This document shows, piece by piece, positions 1 to 6,200 of a stretch of DNA of 6,224 nt (positions are counted from its first letter, which is position 1; the number at the start of each line of letters is the position of its first letter). The translations under genes were made by a program, and so were the position numbers. Under the pieces are notes generated by a model, which was given only the letters and a program-made list of their open reading frames with translations, was not told the DNA's origin and searched no databases. Source of the DNA: Candidatus Hebobacteria bacterium (GTDB lineage Bacteria > Armatimonadota > Hebobacteria > Hebobacterales > Hebobacteraceae); the NCBI GenBank assembly GCA_029821235.1, contig JALGTT010000127.1, forward strand, positions 1 through 6,224. The letters are read 5' to 3'.

Positions 1-2
1 GT

Positions 3-536
3 TGGCGCGGCGGCCCGGAGCAGGTGTTCGGGGTGGTCACCATGAAGCCCGGGGTCTCGGTGCTGCCCATGGAGGAGGACGAGACCGTCTATCTGGTGAG
101 GGAGTTCAAATACGGGATCGGGGAGGAGACTCTGGAGACGGTCAGCGGGGCGATCGAGTCCGGGGAGCGCCCGGAACATGCCGCGCTCCGGGAGTTGGGC
201 GAGGAATGCAGACTGGTCGCCTCCGAGTGGGTGGACATGGGGGTGGTCAATCCCTTCACCACCATCATCAATTCGCCGAACCACATGTTTCTCGCCCGCA
301 AACTCGCCCCACTCGGCCGCCCGCCCGCCGCGGCCGACCCCCAGGAGCGCGTCTCTGTGGTCAAGATGCCCTTCGAAGACGCCTACCGGGCGGTGCTGAA
401 GGGAGAGATCACCCACAGCGCCTCGTCCTTCGAAGACGCCTACCGGGCGGTGCTGAAGGGAGAGATCACCCACAGCGCCTCGTGTGTGTTGATCCTCAAG
501 ACCAAAGAGTACCTCGAGAGAAAGAGAGGGCGGTAG
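3..536 (+). CDS. Nudix hydrolase, ADP-ribose pyrophosphatase-like, 5' truncated by window edge
   Basis: This is a Nudix-fold pyrophosphohydrolase resembling the NudF/ADP-ribose pyrophosphatase branch, which cleaves nucleoside diphosphates linked to another moiety, such as ADP-ribose, in the cytoplasm. Counting from the GTG at 24, the Nudix box spans residues 42-64 (bases 147-215). It has G42, E48 and the metal-binding run RELGEE (56-61), but the usual Gly near the end of the box is Arg63. The strand before it (VYLVREFKYGIG) is typical of the subfamily. The frame is open to base 3 and reads WRGGPEQVFGVV, matching the N-terminal part of the family, so the true start lies upstream and GTG 24 is not the start. 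A perfect 57-bp in-frame tandem duplication (370-426 and 427-483) repeats 19 residues of the C-terminal helix region. It lies 3 nt upstream of the GNAT gene, suggesting an operon. The family is secure. The substrate is inferred. Confidence 0.9.
   Translation, partial: WRGGPEQVFGVVTMKPGVSVLPMEEDETVYLVREFKYGIGEETLETVSGAIESGERPEHAALRELGEECRLVASEWVDMGVVNPFTTIINSPNHMFLARKLAPLGRPPAAADPQERVSVVKMPFEDAYRAVLKGEITHSASSFEDAYRAVLKGEITHSASCVLILKTKEYLERKRGR
370..483 (+). repeat. Perfect 57-bp in-frame tandem duplication inside the Nudix gene
   Basis: Bases 370-426 and 427-483 are identical at all 57 positions. The flanking bases 369/426 and 427/484 differ, so the repeat is exactly two units. Because 57 is 19 codons, the frame is kept and the peptide FEDAYRAVLKGEITHSAS appears twice in succession, joined by a serine. 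In ordinary Nudix proteins this segment (acidic helix, then a G-E-I turn) occurs once, so the second copy is an insertion relative to the family. Absence of any synonymous difference indicates a very recent duplication, or an assembly or sequencing artefact. Confidence 0.97.
524..530 (+). promoter_or_regulatory. Shine-Dalgarno sequence for the GNAT gene
   Basis: The purine run GAGAGGG sits in the last codons of the Nudix gene, 9 nt before the GTG at 540. It supports GTG 540 over the in-frame ATG at 567 as the start, and suggests translation linked to the upstream gene. Confidence 0.5.
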
Positions 537-539
537 CCG

Positions 540-1073
540 GTGCCCGAACGGCTGCCGCAACTTCAGATGGTGCGCGTCTCTCTGGACGGGCTGCCACCGG
601 TGGAGGTTCCCGCCGGCTATCGGCTGCGCACCTACCGCCCCGGGGACGAGGCGGCGTGGTGCCGTCTGGTGAACGATGGCATCGGGGGAGACTACACCGA
701 GGAAAAGTGCCGCCAGGAACTCATCGAGCGGCCGTCGTTCGACCCGGACGACCTGTTCTTCGTGGAACACGATGGCGAGGTGGTGGGGACGGCCTGCGCC
801 CTCCGTGCAGACGAGGAGGGGAAGCCTGGCATCCTGCACATGGTCGTGGTCTCGCCGGAGCACCGGGGGCATGGCCTCGGCCGCGTGCTGGTGGCGGCGG
901 TGCTGCATCGCTTCCGCGAACTCGGCTATACGACGGTCGCGCTGAGCACCGACGATTTCCGACTCCCCGCCATCGCCACTTACTTGTCTCTCGGCTTCCA
1001 GCCGAAGTACACCCACGACAGCCACCAGGAGAGATGGCGGGCCATCCGGGATAGGTTGCAAACCGGCCGCTGA
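540..1073 (+). CDS. GNAT-family N-acetyltransferase
   Basis: This 177-residue cytoplasmic protein is a single-domain GNAT acyltransferase, which moves an acetyl group from acetyl-CoA to an amine. The acetyl-CoA pyrophosphate-binding motif A is clear: strand LHMVVVSPEHRG (99-110) leading into RGHGLG (109-114), which fits R-x-x-G-x-G. The following helix (VLVAAVLHRFRELGY) and motif B ending in YLSLGFQPKY (148-157) complete the fold. Residues 21-90 supply the N-terminal strands and acceptor-side helices. The length is normal for the family. The start is GTG at 540, preceded by GAGAGGG; ATG 567 is an alternative that would lose nine residues. It begins 3 nt after the Nudix stop, so the two are probably co-transcribed. 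The acceptor cannot be read from sequence. Its stop codon lies in the palindrome at 1070-1089, which it shares with the converging mannosidase gene. Confidence 0.9.
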   Translation: MPERLPQLQMVRVSLDGLPPVEVPAGYRLRTYRPGDEAAWCRLVNDGIGGDYTEEKCRQELIERPSFDPDDLFFVEHDGEVVGTACALRADEEGKPGILHMVVVSPEHRGHGLGRVLVAAVLHRFRELGYTTVALSTDDFRLPAIATYLSLGFQPKYTHDSHQERWRAIRDRLQTGR

Positions 1074-1089
1074 CGCGCGCCCGCGTCAG
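1070..1089. terminator. Possible bidirectional terminator hairpin between converging genes
   Basis: CTGACGCG (1070-1077) and CGCGTCAG (1082-1089) form a perfect 8-bp stem with a 4-nt loop (CGCC). The TGA of the GNAT gene (1071-1073) lies in the left arm and the TGA of the mannosidase (complement of 1086-1088) in the right arm. The same stem forms in both transcripts, and only 12 nt separate the two genes. Neither strand has a strong U-tract after the stem (the minus strand reads GGCCGGTTTGC), so it is not a textbook intrinsic terminator. It may act as a weak terminator or an RNA 3'-end stabiliser. Confidence 0.4.
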
Positions 1090-3818
1090 GTGCACAATTC
1101 GATGGTGACGATGGCGCGGGTTTTCGCTTTCACCTTCACCTTTCCGCCGCGCACGGGCAGCTCTTCCTGCCTCCGTTCCAGCAGGTCTGTGAGATGCGCG
1201 CCTGTTACCTTCAGCGCGGACGACGCGCGGAGGGTGGCGGTCGCGGCCCGCGGCGAGAGGTTGACCAGGCGCGCGATCAGCGAATCGCCGCGCTCGCTGC
1301 GCTTGAAGGCGGTCAACTGGAACGGACCGGAGACCTCCAGGAAGGAGTGCGCGGCCGGCAGGTCGCCCTCCGGCTGAAAACAGTAGTAGTCCACCAAGGG
1401 CGCGGCGCGGAAGTCGTCGGCCGCCTTCGCCATCTCGGCCCAGGAGTCCGACTCGGCCCCCGGCAGCGCCGCATATTCCTGCACCAGGGGCCGCAGGCAG
1501 TTGCCCCCCGGGGCCTCCCAATAGGGTCGGAATCCATCGTGGATGTGGCCGTTGGCCTTCAACAAGCACTTGGTGAGCACCAACCGCCCCCGCTCCAGGC
1601 GCGCGTCATAGGAGTGCATGCCGCGGGAGAGAACGGTGAGCCGCCGGCCGTCCTGCGCGGCGGTGACGAAATCACGGCACGGCTCCTGGGTGAACGGGGC
1701 CTCGTGGGGCACCACATCGAAGGCCGACTGGGCCTCGGTGCGCGCGGTGTGGAGGCCGGTGGGGAAGTCCACCGTGAGCCGGTGTTCCCGGTGGCGGTTC
1801 TCCCACTCCGCGCGCACGTACACCGCGGGGCTGTGGGGGTAGAGCGTGTAGAGGAACCGCAGGCGCAGCGGCGCGGTCCTGCGAGACCGCCGGGTCCGGC
1901 CGGCGGTGATGGTGACCGGCACGCGCGGGAGCGTCAACTTCACCTCGAAGGTGACGCGGTCGGGAAGGGCCTCCACACACCGTATCCGGCCGTCCTGCCG
2001 CGAGGGGGAGACCGCACCCTCCTTCAGCAGATGGGACAGATAGAGGTCGCCCGCATCCCCCTGGTCCCGCACGCGGTTGAGCCCGGGGTAGCGGACGCCA
2101 TTGCGCTTGTCCACCAGCGTGAAGGTGCCGTCGGGGTGAATGGTAACGCGCACCCACGCGTTCGCCATGCCCCGAGACAGGCGGCGGACGGCCGGCCGGT
2201 AAGTGCGTTCTGCCTCCCCGGGCACCAGAAAGAAGGTGCGATAGCCCATGGCAGGCAGGTCGGCGGTGAAGGCGATATCGGCCTCCACCGCCTTTTCGGG
2301 CAGGTTCTCCCACCCGTCGTCGAAGTTCCAGCGGCGATAGTGCGGCGCGGTGACCCGCGCGCGGATGGCGGCCGGAATCTCCCTTCCTTCCTCATCCACC
2401 AGCCGCAGGCGCCGCGAGGGCGCGGGCACCAGCACTCGTTGGCGCAGCGCGCAGGTGCGCGCGAACCCCAGACCATTCCAGGCGAGCAGCCGCGCCACCG
2501 GCTTGCTCTCCTTCAGCGCGGGAGGGCGCACCGAACCCGCCAGCCGCAGCGCGGCGTCGGAGGTGAGCATGGAGCAGATTTCCGCCACCCGCTTGGCGCG
2601 GTTCTCCGCGTCCTGGTGGGTGGCGTCCACCGAGCACCCGCAGATGTCGTCGTGTGGCGAGCACCGGAGGAGGAGTTTCCAGGCGTAGTCCAACGCGGCC
2701 GGCCCCAGCGCCGCCGGCAGGGCCGAATCGTTGGCGATGGCGAAGGCGTGGCCCACGTGGTGCTGCTCGCGAACCGCGCGGCGGCTGAGTCCGAGGGCGG
2801 AGACGAGCGCGGTGAGCGGCTCGGCCCTCCGCTCCAGCCACTCGGCGGCGTCATCGTACTGCTGCTTGAGGTAGGGCCTGGAGTCCAGCGTGCCCGCCAG
2901 CACGTCCCACAGGTCCGGGCTGTGCATCTCGCCGCGCAGGGTGGCGAGTTCCGGGCTCTCCTGTTTGACGAGGTCCACCAGTTCGTCAGGGGTGACCTGC
3001 ACGAAGGCCACCCGCGCGAAACGACGCGCGTTGTGCTCGATCAGGTCGGGCAGACGATGGGCGGGGGCGTGGTGGTCGTTGCCGTTGCCGAAGAACAGCA
3101 CCCGTGACCGGCAGCCGGCCTCGGCGTAGGCGTCCAGCACCCGTTGCACCTGGCGCTCGGAGAAGGCGAAATCAATGTCGTCGGTGTCCGGGTCGCCTCT
3201 GGGGAAGCTGCCGCCGGGCACGCCCCACAGGGAGATGTTGCTGTAGTGATTCACCTGGAACACCCCCAGCACCCGGCTCTCCCCGTCCGGAGCGAGGAAC
3301 CAGAAGGTGCTTCCCGCCCGCTTCAGTTGACGGCGGGAGATCCCGCGGGAGAAGAACACCGACTCCAGCCCCAACTTGCTCCAGATCTGCGGGAGTTGGG
3401 AGGCCAGCCCGAACGGGTCGGCGACATACCCCTGCCGGCTGCACCCGCCGAACGACTCGGCAATCCTGCGGCCGATGATCCCATTGCGCACCAGGGATTC
3501 CGGGGTGACGAGGTACTGGTCGGGCAGGACGTAGAAGGGCCCGATGCCGATGCGACCTTCGGCGATCAACCGCTCCAGGCGCGGCCGGTCCTCCGGGTAC
3601 AACTCCAGGTAGTCCTCCAGAAGCACCGTCTGGCCGTCCAGCCAGAAGCGCGCGTAGCGCGGATCGCCCTCCATCACCTCCAGGAGACGCTTGATGACCC
3701 GGCAGAGGCTCAGGCGGAACTGCTCGAAGGGGTGATACCAGTCGCGGTCCCAGTGGGTGTGGGGAACCACGGCTGCGATCAGGTCTTTGTTGCGGATGAG
3801 ACGGGTGAAATCGGGCAC
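1086..3818 (-). CDS. GH38 alpha-mannosidase, MngB-like
   Basis: This 910-residue protein is a glycoside hydrolase family 38 retaining alpha-mannosidase, which cleaves terminal alpha-mannosyl residues using a bound zinc ion. Numbered from the GTG start, the catalytic barrel opens with HTHWDRDW (20-27), whose H22 and D24 match zinc ligands. DPFGLASQLPQI carries D134, the expected nucleophile and zinc ligand. FGNGNDHH carries D248, a likely acid/base region. PHDDICGCS carries H389, the fourth zinc ligand. The helical middle domain starts near GEMHSPDLWDV (about 296), and beta-sandwich domains fill about 430-910. The PHDDICGCS form resembles bacterial enzymes such as E. coli mannosylglycerate hydrolase MngB more than Golgi enzymes. 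No signal peptide is seen, so it is probably cytoplasmic. GTG 3818 is preferred because AAAGGAG ends 6 nt before it; the ATG at 3872 would overlap the upstream gene by 43 nt and add 18 unconserved residues. It is second in an operon with the URO-D gene. The substrate is inferred only. Confidence 0.93.
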   Translation of the reverse strand: MPDFTRLIRNKDLIAAVVPHTHWDRDWYHPFEQFRLSLCRVIKRLLEVMEGDPRYARFWLDGQTVLLEDYLELYPEDRPRLERLIAEGRIGIGPFYVLPDQYLVTPESLVRNGIIGRRIAESFGGCSRQGYVADPFGLASQLPQIWSKLGLESVFFSRGISRRQLKRAGSTFWFLAPDGESRVLGVFQVNHYSNISLWGVPGGSFPRGDPDTDDIDFAFSERQVQRVLDAYAEAGCRSRVLFFGNGNDHHAPAHRLPDLIEHNARRFARVAFVQVTPDELVDLVKQESPELATLRGEMHSPDLWDVLAGTLDSRPYLKQQYDDAAEWLERRAEPLTALVSALGLSRRAVREQHHVGHAFAIANDSALPAALGPAALDYAWKLLLRCSPHDDICGCSVDATHQDAENRAKRVAEICSMLTSDAALRLAGSVRPPALKESKPVARLLAWNGLGFARTCALRQRVLVPAPSRRLRLVDEEGREIPAAIRARVTAPHYRRWNFDDGWENLPEKAVEADIAFTADLPAMGYRTFFLVPGEAERTYRPAVRRLSRGMANAWVRVTIHPDGTFTLVDKRNGVRYPGLNRVRDQGDAGDLYLSHLLKEGAVSPSRQDGRIRCVEALPDRVTFEVKLTLPRVPVTITAGRTRRSRRTAPLRLRFLYTLYPHSPAVYVRAEWENRHREHRLTVDFPTGLHTARTEAQSAFDVVPHEAPFTQEPCRDFVTAAQDGRRLTVLSRGMHSYDARLERGRLVLTKCLLKANGHIHDGFRPYWEAPGGNCLRPLVQEYAALPGAESDSWAEMAKAADDFRAAPLVDYYCFQPEGDLPAAHSFLEVSGPFQLTAFKRSERGDSLIARLVNLSPRAATATLRASSALKVTGAHLTDLLERRQEELPVRGGKVKVKAKTRAIVTIELCT

Positions 3819-3823
3819 GGGCG

Positions 3824-3830
3824 CTCCTTT
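3824..3830 (-). promoter_or_regulatory. Shine-Dalgarno sequence that fixes the mannosidase start
   Basis: On the minus strand AAAGGAG lies 6 nt before the GTG at 3818. Its first A is the last base of the upstream URO-D gene's TGA stop (TGAAAGGAG). This chooses GTG 3818 as the start and implies that ribosomes ending the first gene can re-initiate on the second. Confidence 0.75.
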
Positions 3831-4918
3831 CAGAATCTCGCGTGCTCGTCCAGCAGGTCCGGTATCACGCACACGCTCTCGAAGTCGGCCTTGATGTGGA
3901 TCTCCTCGTGGCCGAGGACGGTGTGTCGGCCGTCGCCGATCTGGGAGACTATGTCCAAGATCATCTCCCTGGTCTTGTCCGGCGTGGCCCCGACGAACTG
4001 GGTGGGATCAATGCCGCCGATGAGGGTGATGTCCGGCCCCAGTTTCTCGCGGGCGAGCCCGATGGGGCAGTCCCCCAGCGGGGGAGGGGTGATCGCCTCG
4101 ATCCCGTCAACATCGGTCTCCGCCAGTTCCGGCAGCAGACCCTTCAACAGGCCGCACATGTGGGGCACGAAGAGTTTGCCGTGCGCGCGGCAGATGTCGC
4201 GGTAGTCCTGCAGCTGGCGGAGGCACCAGCGGCGGTAGAGGTCGGGGGAAACCAGGGTGGTGGAGGTGTCCTCGAACGAGCGCACCACCTCGCCGGGGCC
4301 GGAGGCGGCGAGTTCGTAGTACTCGCAGTTCCGCCGGTGCATGGTGTCCAGCAACTCCTCCATCTCCCGGGGATGGTCCTCCATCAGGTAGTAGATGTTC
4401 GGCAGGCGGATCTGAAACATGATCAGGTCCAGGAGGGGAGTGGGGGGACCGAAGATGGTGATGAGCCCGGAGTCGCCCATGTCCGCGATGCGCTGCCGCA
4501 CATAGTCGTAGCGCGGGGTGTAGACCGCCTCCTGGTACATGTCGCGGTAGGCGAGCACATCCTCCGCGGTCTTCACCAGGTGCTCGTGCTCCATCTCCTC
4601 CCCGATGTCGTGCATGATGCGCGCCCTGGAGACGAGCGTTCTCTCCCCAATCCGGTAGGTGTGGACCACCTCGTCTCCCTCGCGGGTGTGGGTGATCTCG
4701 ACATCGGGATAGGTGATCTCCACCGCGTCCACCCGCAGCAGGCACTCCGCCCGCATCCGGCGGCAGGCCTCGATGTACACGCTCTCCGGCGCGGGCTCCG
4801 GGCCGGGTATTTCCTGGAGGATACGGTCGCAAAACACGATGTTGAATTCCGGCGCCCACGGCAGCCGGTCGGGTGGCTCCCCGTGCAGAGCGGCCAGCAG
4901 ACGCTGCCTCGAAGTCAT
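3830..4918 (-). CDS. Uroporphyrinogen decarboxylase (URO-D)-family protein, methyltransferase-like
   Basis: This 362-residue protein has the URO-D/MtaA/CmuA TIM-barrel fold. The N-terminus (LLAALHGEPPDRLPW, 7-21) is the family's usual opening. VPHMCG (251-256) gives the H-x-C pair (H253, C255) that binds zinc in the cobamide-dependent methyltransferase branch. GIEAITPPPLGD (272-283) and LIGGIDP (299-305) are typical later barrel strands. The third Cys that in MtaA-type proteins follows about 75-80 residues later is not at that place; the region reads LGHEEIHIKADF (335-346), and the nearest later Cys is C350. Haem synthesis is unlikely, because true HemE has a different N-terminal arginine-rich substrate motif and there are no haem genes here. 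The ATG start has GAGGTGA 3 nt before it. It is first in an operon with the GH38 gene, 11 nt away. The reaction is not known; methyl transfer on a sugar or glycoside is a guess from context. Confidence 0.9.
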   Translation of the reverse strand: MTSRQRLLAALHGEPPDRLPWAPEFNIVFCDRILQEIPGPEPAPESVYIEACRRMRAECLLRVDAVEITYPDVEITHTREGDEVVHTYRIGERTLVSRARIMHDIGEEMEHEHLVKTAEDVLAYRDMYQEAVYTPRYDYVRQRIADMGDSGLITIFGPPTPLLDLIMFQIRLPNIYYLMEDHPREMEELLDTMHRRNCEYYELAASGPGEVVRSFEDTSTTLVSPDLYRRWCLRQLQDYRDICRAHGKLFVPHMCGLLKGLLPELAETDVDGIEAITPPPLGDCPIGLAREKLGPDITLIGGIDPTQFVGATPDKTREMILDIVSQIGDGRHTVLGHEEIHIKADFESVCVIPDLLDEHARF

Positions 4919-5363
4919 GTGTCACCTCGCGGTTGCTGGTGAGACCCATTTCTGGCTCTCCTCGCCCAATGCCTGCCTCTGCCCCCTTTCTCGGCTCCTT
5001 TGGGTCTCCCGGCGTCGAGGCAACCCGGACTCCTCGAAGGGAGTTCTGTTCAAGCCTTGCTAACTATTCAACCTCAGATAGGGGTGAGAATATGGAACAA
5101 TCCCACCGCAGGGATTCTGGTCATTGGGCGGCGGTTTTCGCACAACAGAATAGCCTGCGCTACACCATACCAGACGTCGGACCTGCCGGATGAAAGCCCT
5201 CGAAGGGGCAGGGCTTGCCGAGCCAGCTTTCCACCCGACAACCGGAGGAGCACTGATCTGGCTACACGGACGGCCGGAGGTGCTTGTTGTCCCCGGTGCG
5301 GAAGGGGCGCGGTCCGCAGCCGCGGTCGCTCGGCGGGGTTGACGTGACCTGAGCGGGTGCGAG
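4919..5363. other. Divergent intergenic region, 445 nt
   Basis: This stretch separates the minus-strand URO-D/GH38 operon from the plus-strand secreted protein gene, so it should hold promoters for both, though I cannot place a convincing -35/-10 pair on either strand. Bases 5045-5100 are distinctly richer in A/T than the surroundings and are the likeliest promoter or operator zone. Structure seen: inverted repeat GAGACCCA/TGGGTCTC (4941-4948, 5001-5008); hairpin GGACTCC/GGAGTTC with a 6-nt loop and one G-T wobble (5027-5033, 5040-5046); overlapping hairpins within 5182-5216; and a longer imperfect stem at 5237-5253 with 5280-5291. A 33-codon ORF (5092-5193, plus) has an AGGGGTGA upstream but no recognisable product. 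No tRNA, known riboswitch or mobile element was recognised. Confidence 0.6.
4922..4928 (-). promoter_or_regulatory. Shine-Dalgarno sequence for the URO-D-family gene
   Basis: On the minus strand GAGGTGA precedes the ATG at 4918 with 3 nt between, a near-consensus match to the anti-Shine-Dalgarno sequence. It supports the chosen start. The bases TCACC at 4938-4942 (minus sense) could pair with its GGTGA core, but a 5-bp pairing is weak evidence for control. Confidence 0.65.
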
Positions 5364-6200
5364 ATGATAACACATCGGAACGGATCCCCGCGCGCTGGGG
5401 TGTCCCGGCGCCGCGCGGTGTTTGCTTCCTTGCTGATCGCGCTGCTGCTGGCCGCGGTGAGTGCCCCCGCGCATTCCGCGCCGGTCAGCATCTTCGTGGA
5501 TGACTTCGATCTGGCCTTCACCGGATGGACCCTCACGGGCACGCCGGACTGGAACAGGAGTAACCCGAGGATCGGCCTCCACAGCATTCGCTTGCGCAAG
5601 AAGGAGGCCATCGAGCGCACGATCTCCACCGTCGGCTACCAGAACATCACCGTGTCCTTCTATCTGGGCGCGTGGAGTCTCGACAAGTCCTGGGAGTACG
5701 TGTGCGCGGAGTGGTACGACGGTTCTGCGTGGCACACCCTGAAGCAAATCAACGACGGAGACCCGGAAGAGGACAAGAAACTTCACTACTTCGAGTACGC
5801 GCTACCCCTTCGGGCCTCCCACAACTCTGCCTTCGCGCTTCGCTTCCGCATCCACGGCAACGGCAACAGCGACTACGGATGGGTGGACGAGGTGGCCGTG
5901 GAGGGGGAGGTGATTCAATTCACGCTTTCCCTCGACGGACTCGGGGGCGCGGTGAAGGTGGACGGCGTAACTCAGACGCTGCCGTGGAGCGGCGTATTCG
6001 GCGGCGGAGCGGTGGTGAGCCTGGAGGCCGTGCCGGATCTCGGCTTCGAGTTCGTCGGCTGGTGCCGAGTTCCTCGTACACAGTGTGACCGTTACCGCGG
6101 CGGCCGCTCCCTCCACTGTGTCATCCGGAGGCACGGCCGATCTGTCGGCCACGTTCGAGGACAGCGTGGGGCACGGCCCCGCCTCCTGGCTGTGGGATGA
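5364..6200 (+). CDS. Secreted lectin-like/bacterial-repeat protein, frame broken near 6060
   Basis: The first 233 residues look genuine. A signal peptide has a basic stretch (SRRR, 14-17), a hydrophobic core (ASLLIALLLAAV, 21-32) and a likely cleavage at about 36-39 (SAPAHSA), so the product is exported. Residues 40-182 form a beta-rich domain that resembles jelly-roll or MAM-like lectin modules, ending in YGWVDEVAVEG; a carbohydrate-binding role is possible but unproven. Residues 184-233 match the style of divergent InlB-type bacterial repeats, ending in GFEFVGW. After W233 the called frame turns into low-complexity Arg/His/Gly sequence and stops at 6198-6200, while a sensible Big/PKD-like sequence continues in another frame. 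The original protein was therefore probably longer. The start is ATG 5364 with only a weak purine-rich upstream sequence; GTG 5400, which still keeps the signal peptide, is an alternative. It is transcribed away from the URO-D/GH38 operon. Confidence 0.75.
   Translation: MITHRNGSPRAGVSRRRAVFASLLIALLLAAVSAPAHSAPVSIFVDDFDLAFTGWTLTGTPDWNRSNPRIGLHSIRLRKKEAIERTISTVGYQNITVSFYLGAWSLDKSWEYVCAEWYDGSAWHTLKQINDGDPEEDKKLHYFEYALPLRASHNSAFALRFRIHGNGNSDYGWVDEVAVEGEVIQFTLSLDGLGGAVKVDGVTQTLPWSGVFGGGAVVSLEAVPDLGFEFVGWCRVPRTQCDRYRGGRSLHCVIRRHGRSVGHVRGQRGARPRLLAVG

Noticed and set aside
2..1054. A 350-codon open frame overlapping the Nudix and GNAT genes
   Set aside because: The translation is low-complexity Arg/Gly/Pro/Ala, typical of an off-frame in GC-rich DNA; the overlapping frames carry recognisable Nudix and GNAT motifs.
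1194..3107. A 637-codon open frame on the plus strand, antisense to the mannosidase
   Set aside because: It lies opposite a well-conserved GH38 gene, has no recognisable domain and a shadow-like composition.
3819..3872. ATG at 3872 as the mannosidase start
   Set aside because: It would overlap the upstream gene by 43 nt and add residues without family likeness, whereas GTG 3818 has AAAGGAG at 6-nt spacing.
3830..4918. Identification of the URO-D-family gene as haem-pathway hemE
   Set aside because: It has the H-x-C pair of the methyltransferase-like branch, lacks the usual HemE N-terminal substrate motif, and its operon partner is a glycosidase.
3144..4942. Long plus-strand open frames antisense to the mannosidase N-terminus and the URO-D gene
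   Set aside because: The translations mirror conserved minus-strand codons and are rich in Gly, Val, His and Arg, with no family motif.
4941..5008. 8-bp inverted repeat GAGACCCA/TGGGTCTC upstream of the URO-D gene as a riboswitch element
   Set aside because: An 8-bp match with a 52-nt loop is expected by chance about once in a region of this length, and no known riboswitch core is present.
5339..5370. TTGACG at 5339-5344 with TGATAA at 5365-5370 as a promoter for the secreted protein
   Set aside because: The spacing is 20 nt, outside the normal 16-18, and the proposed -10 would overlap the ATG start.
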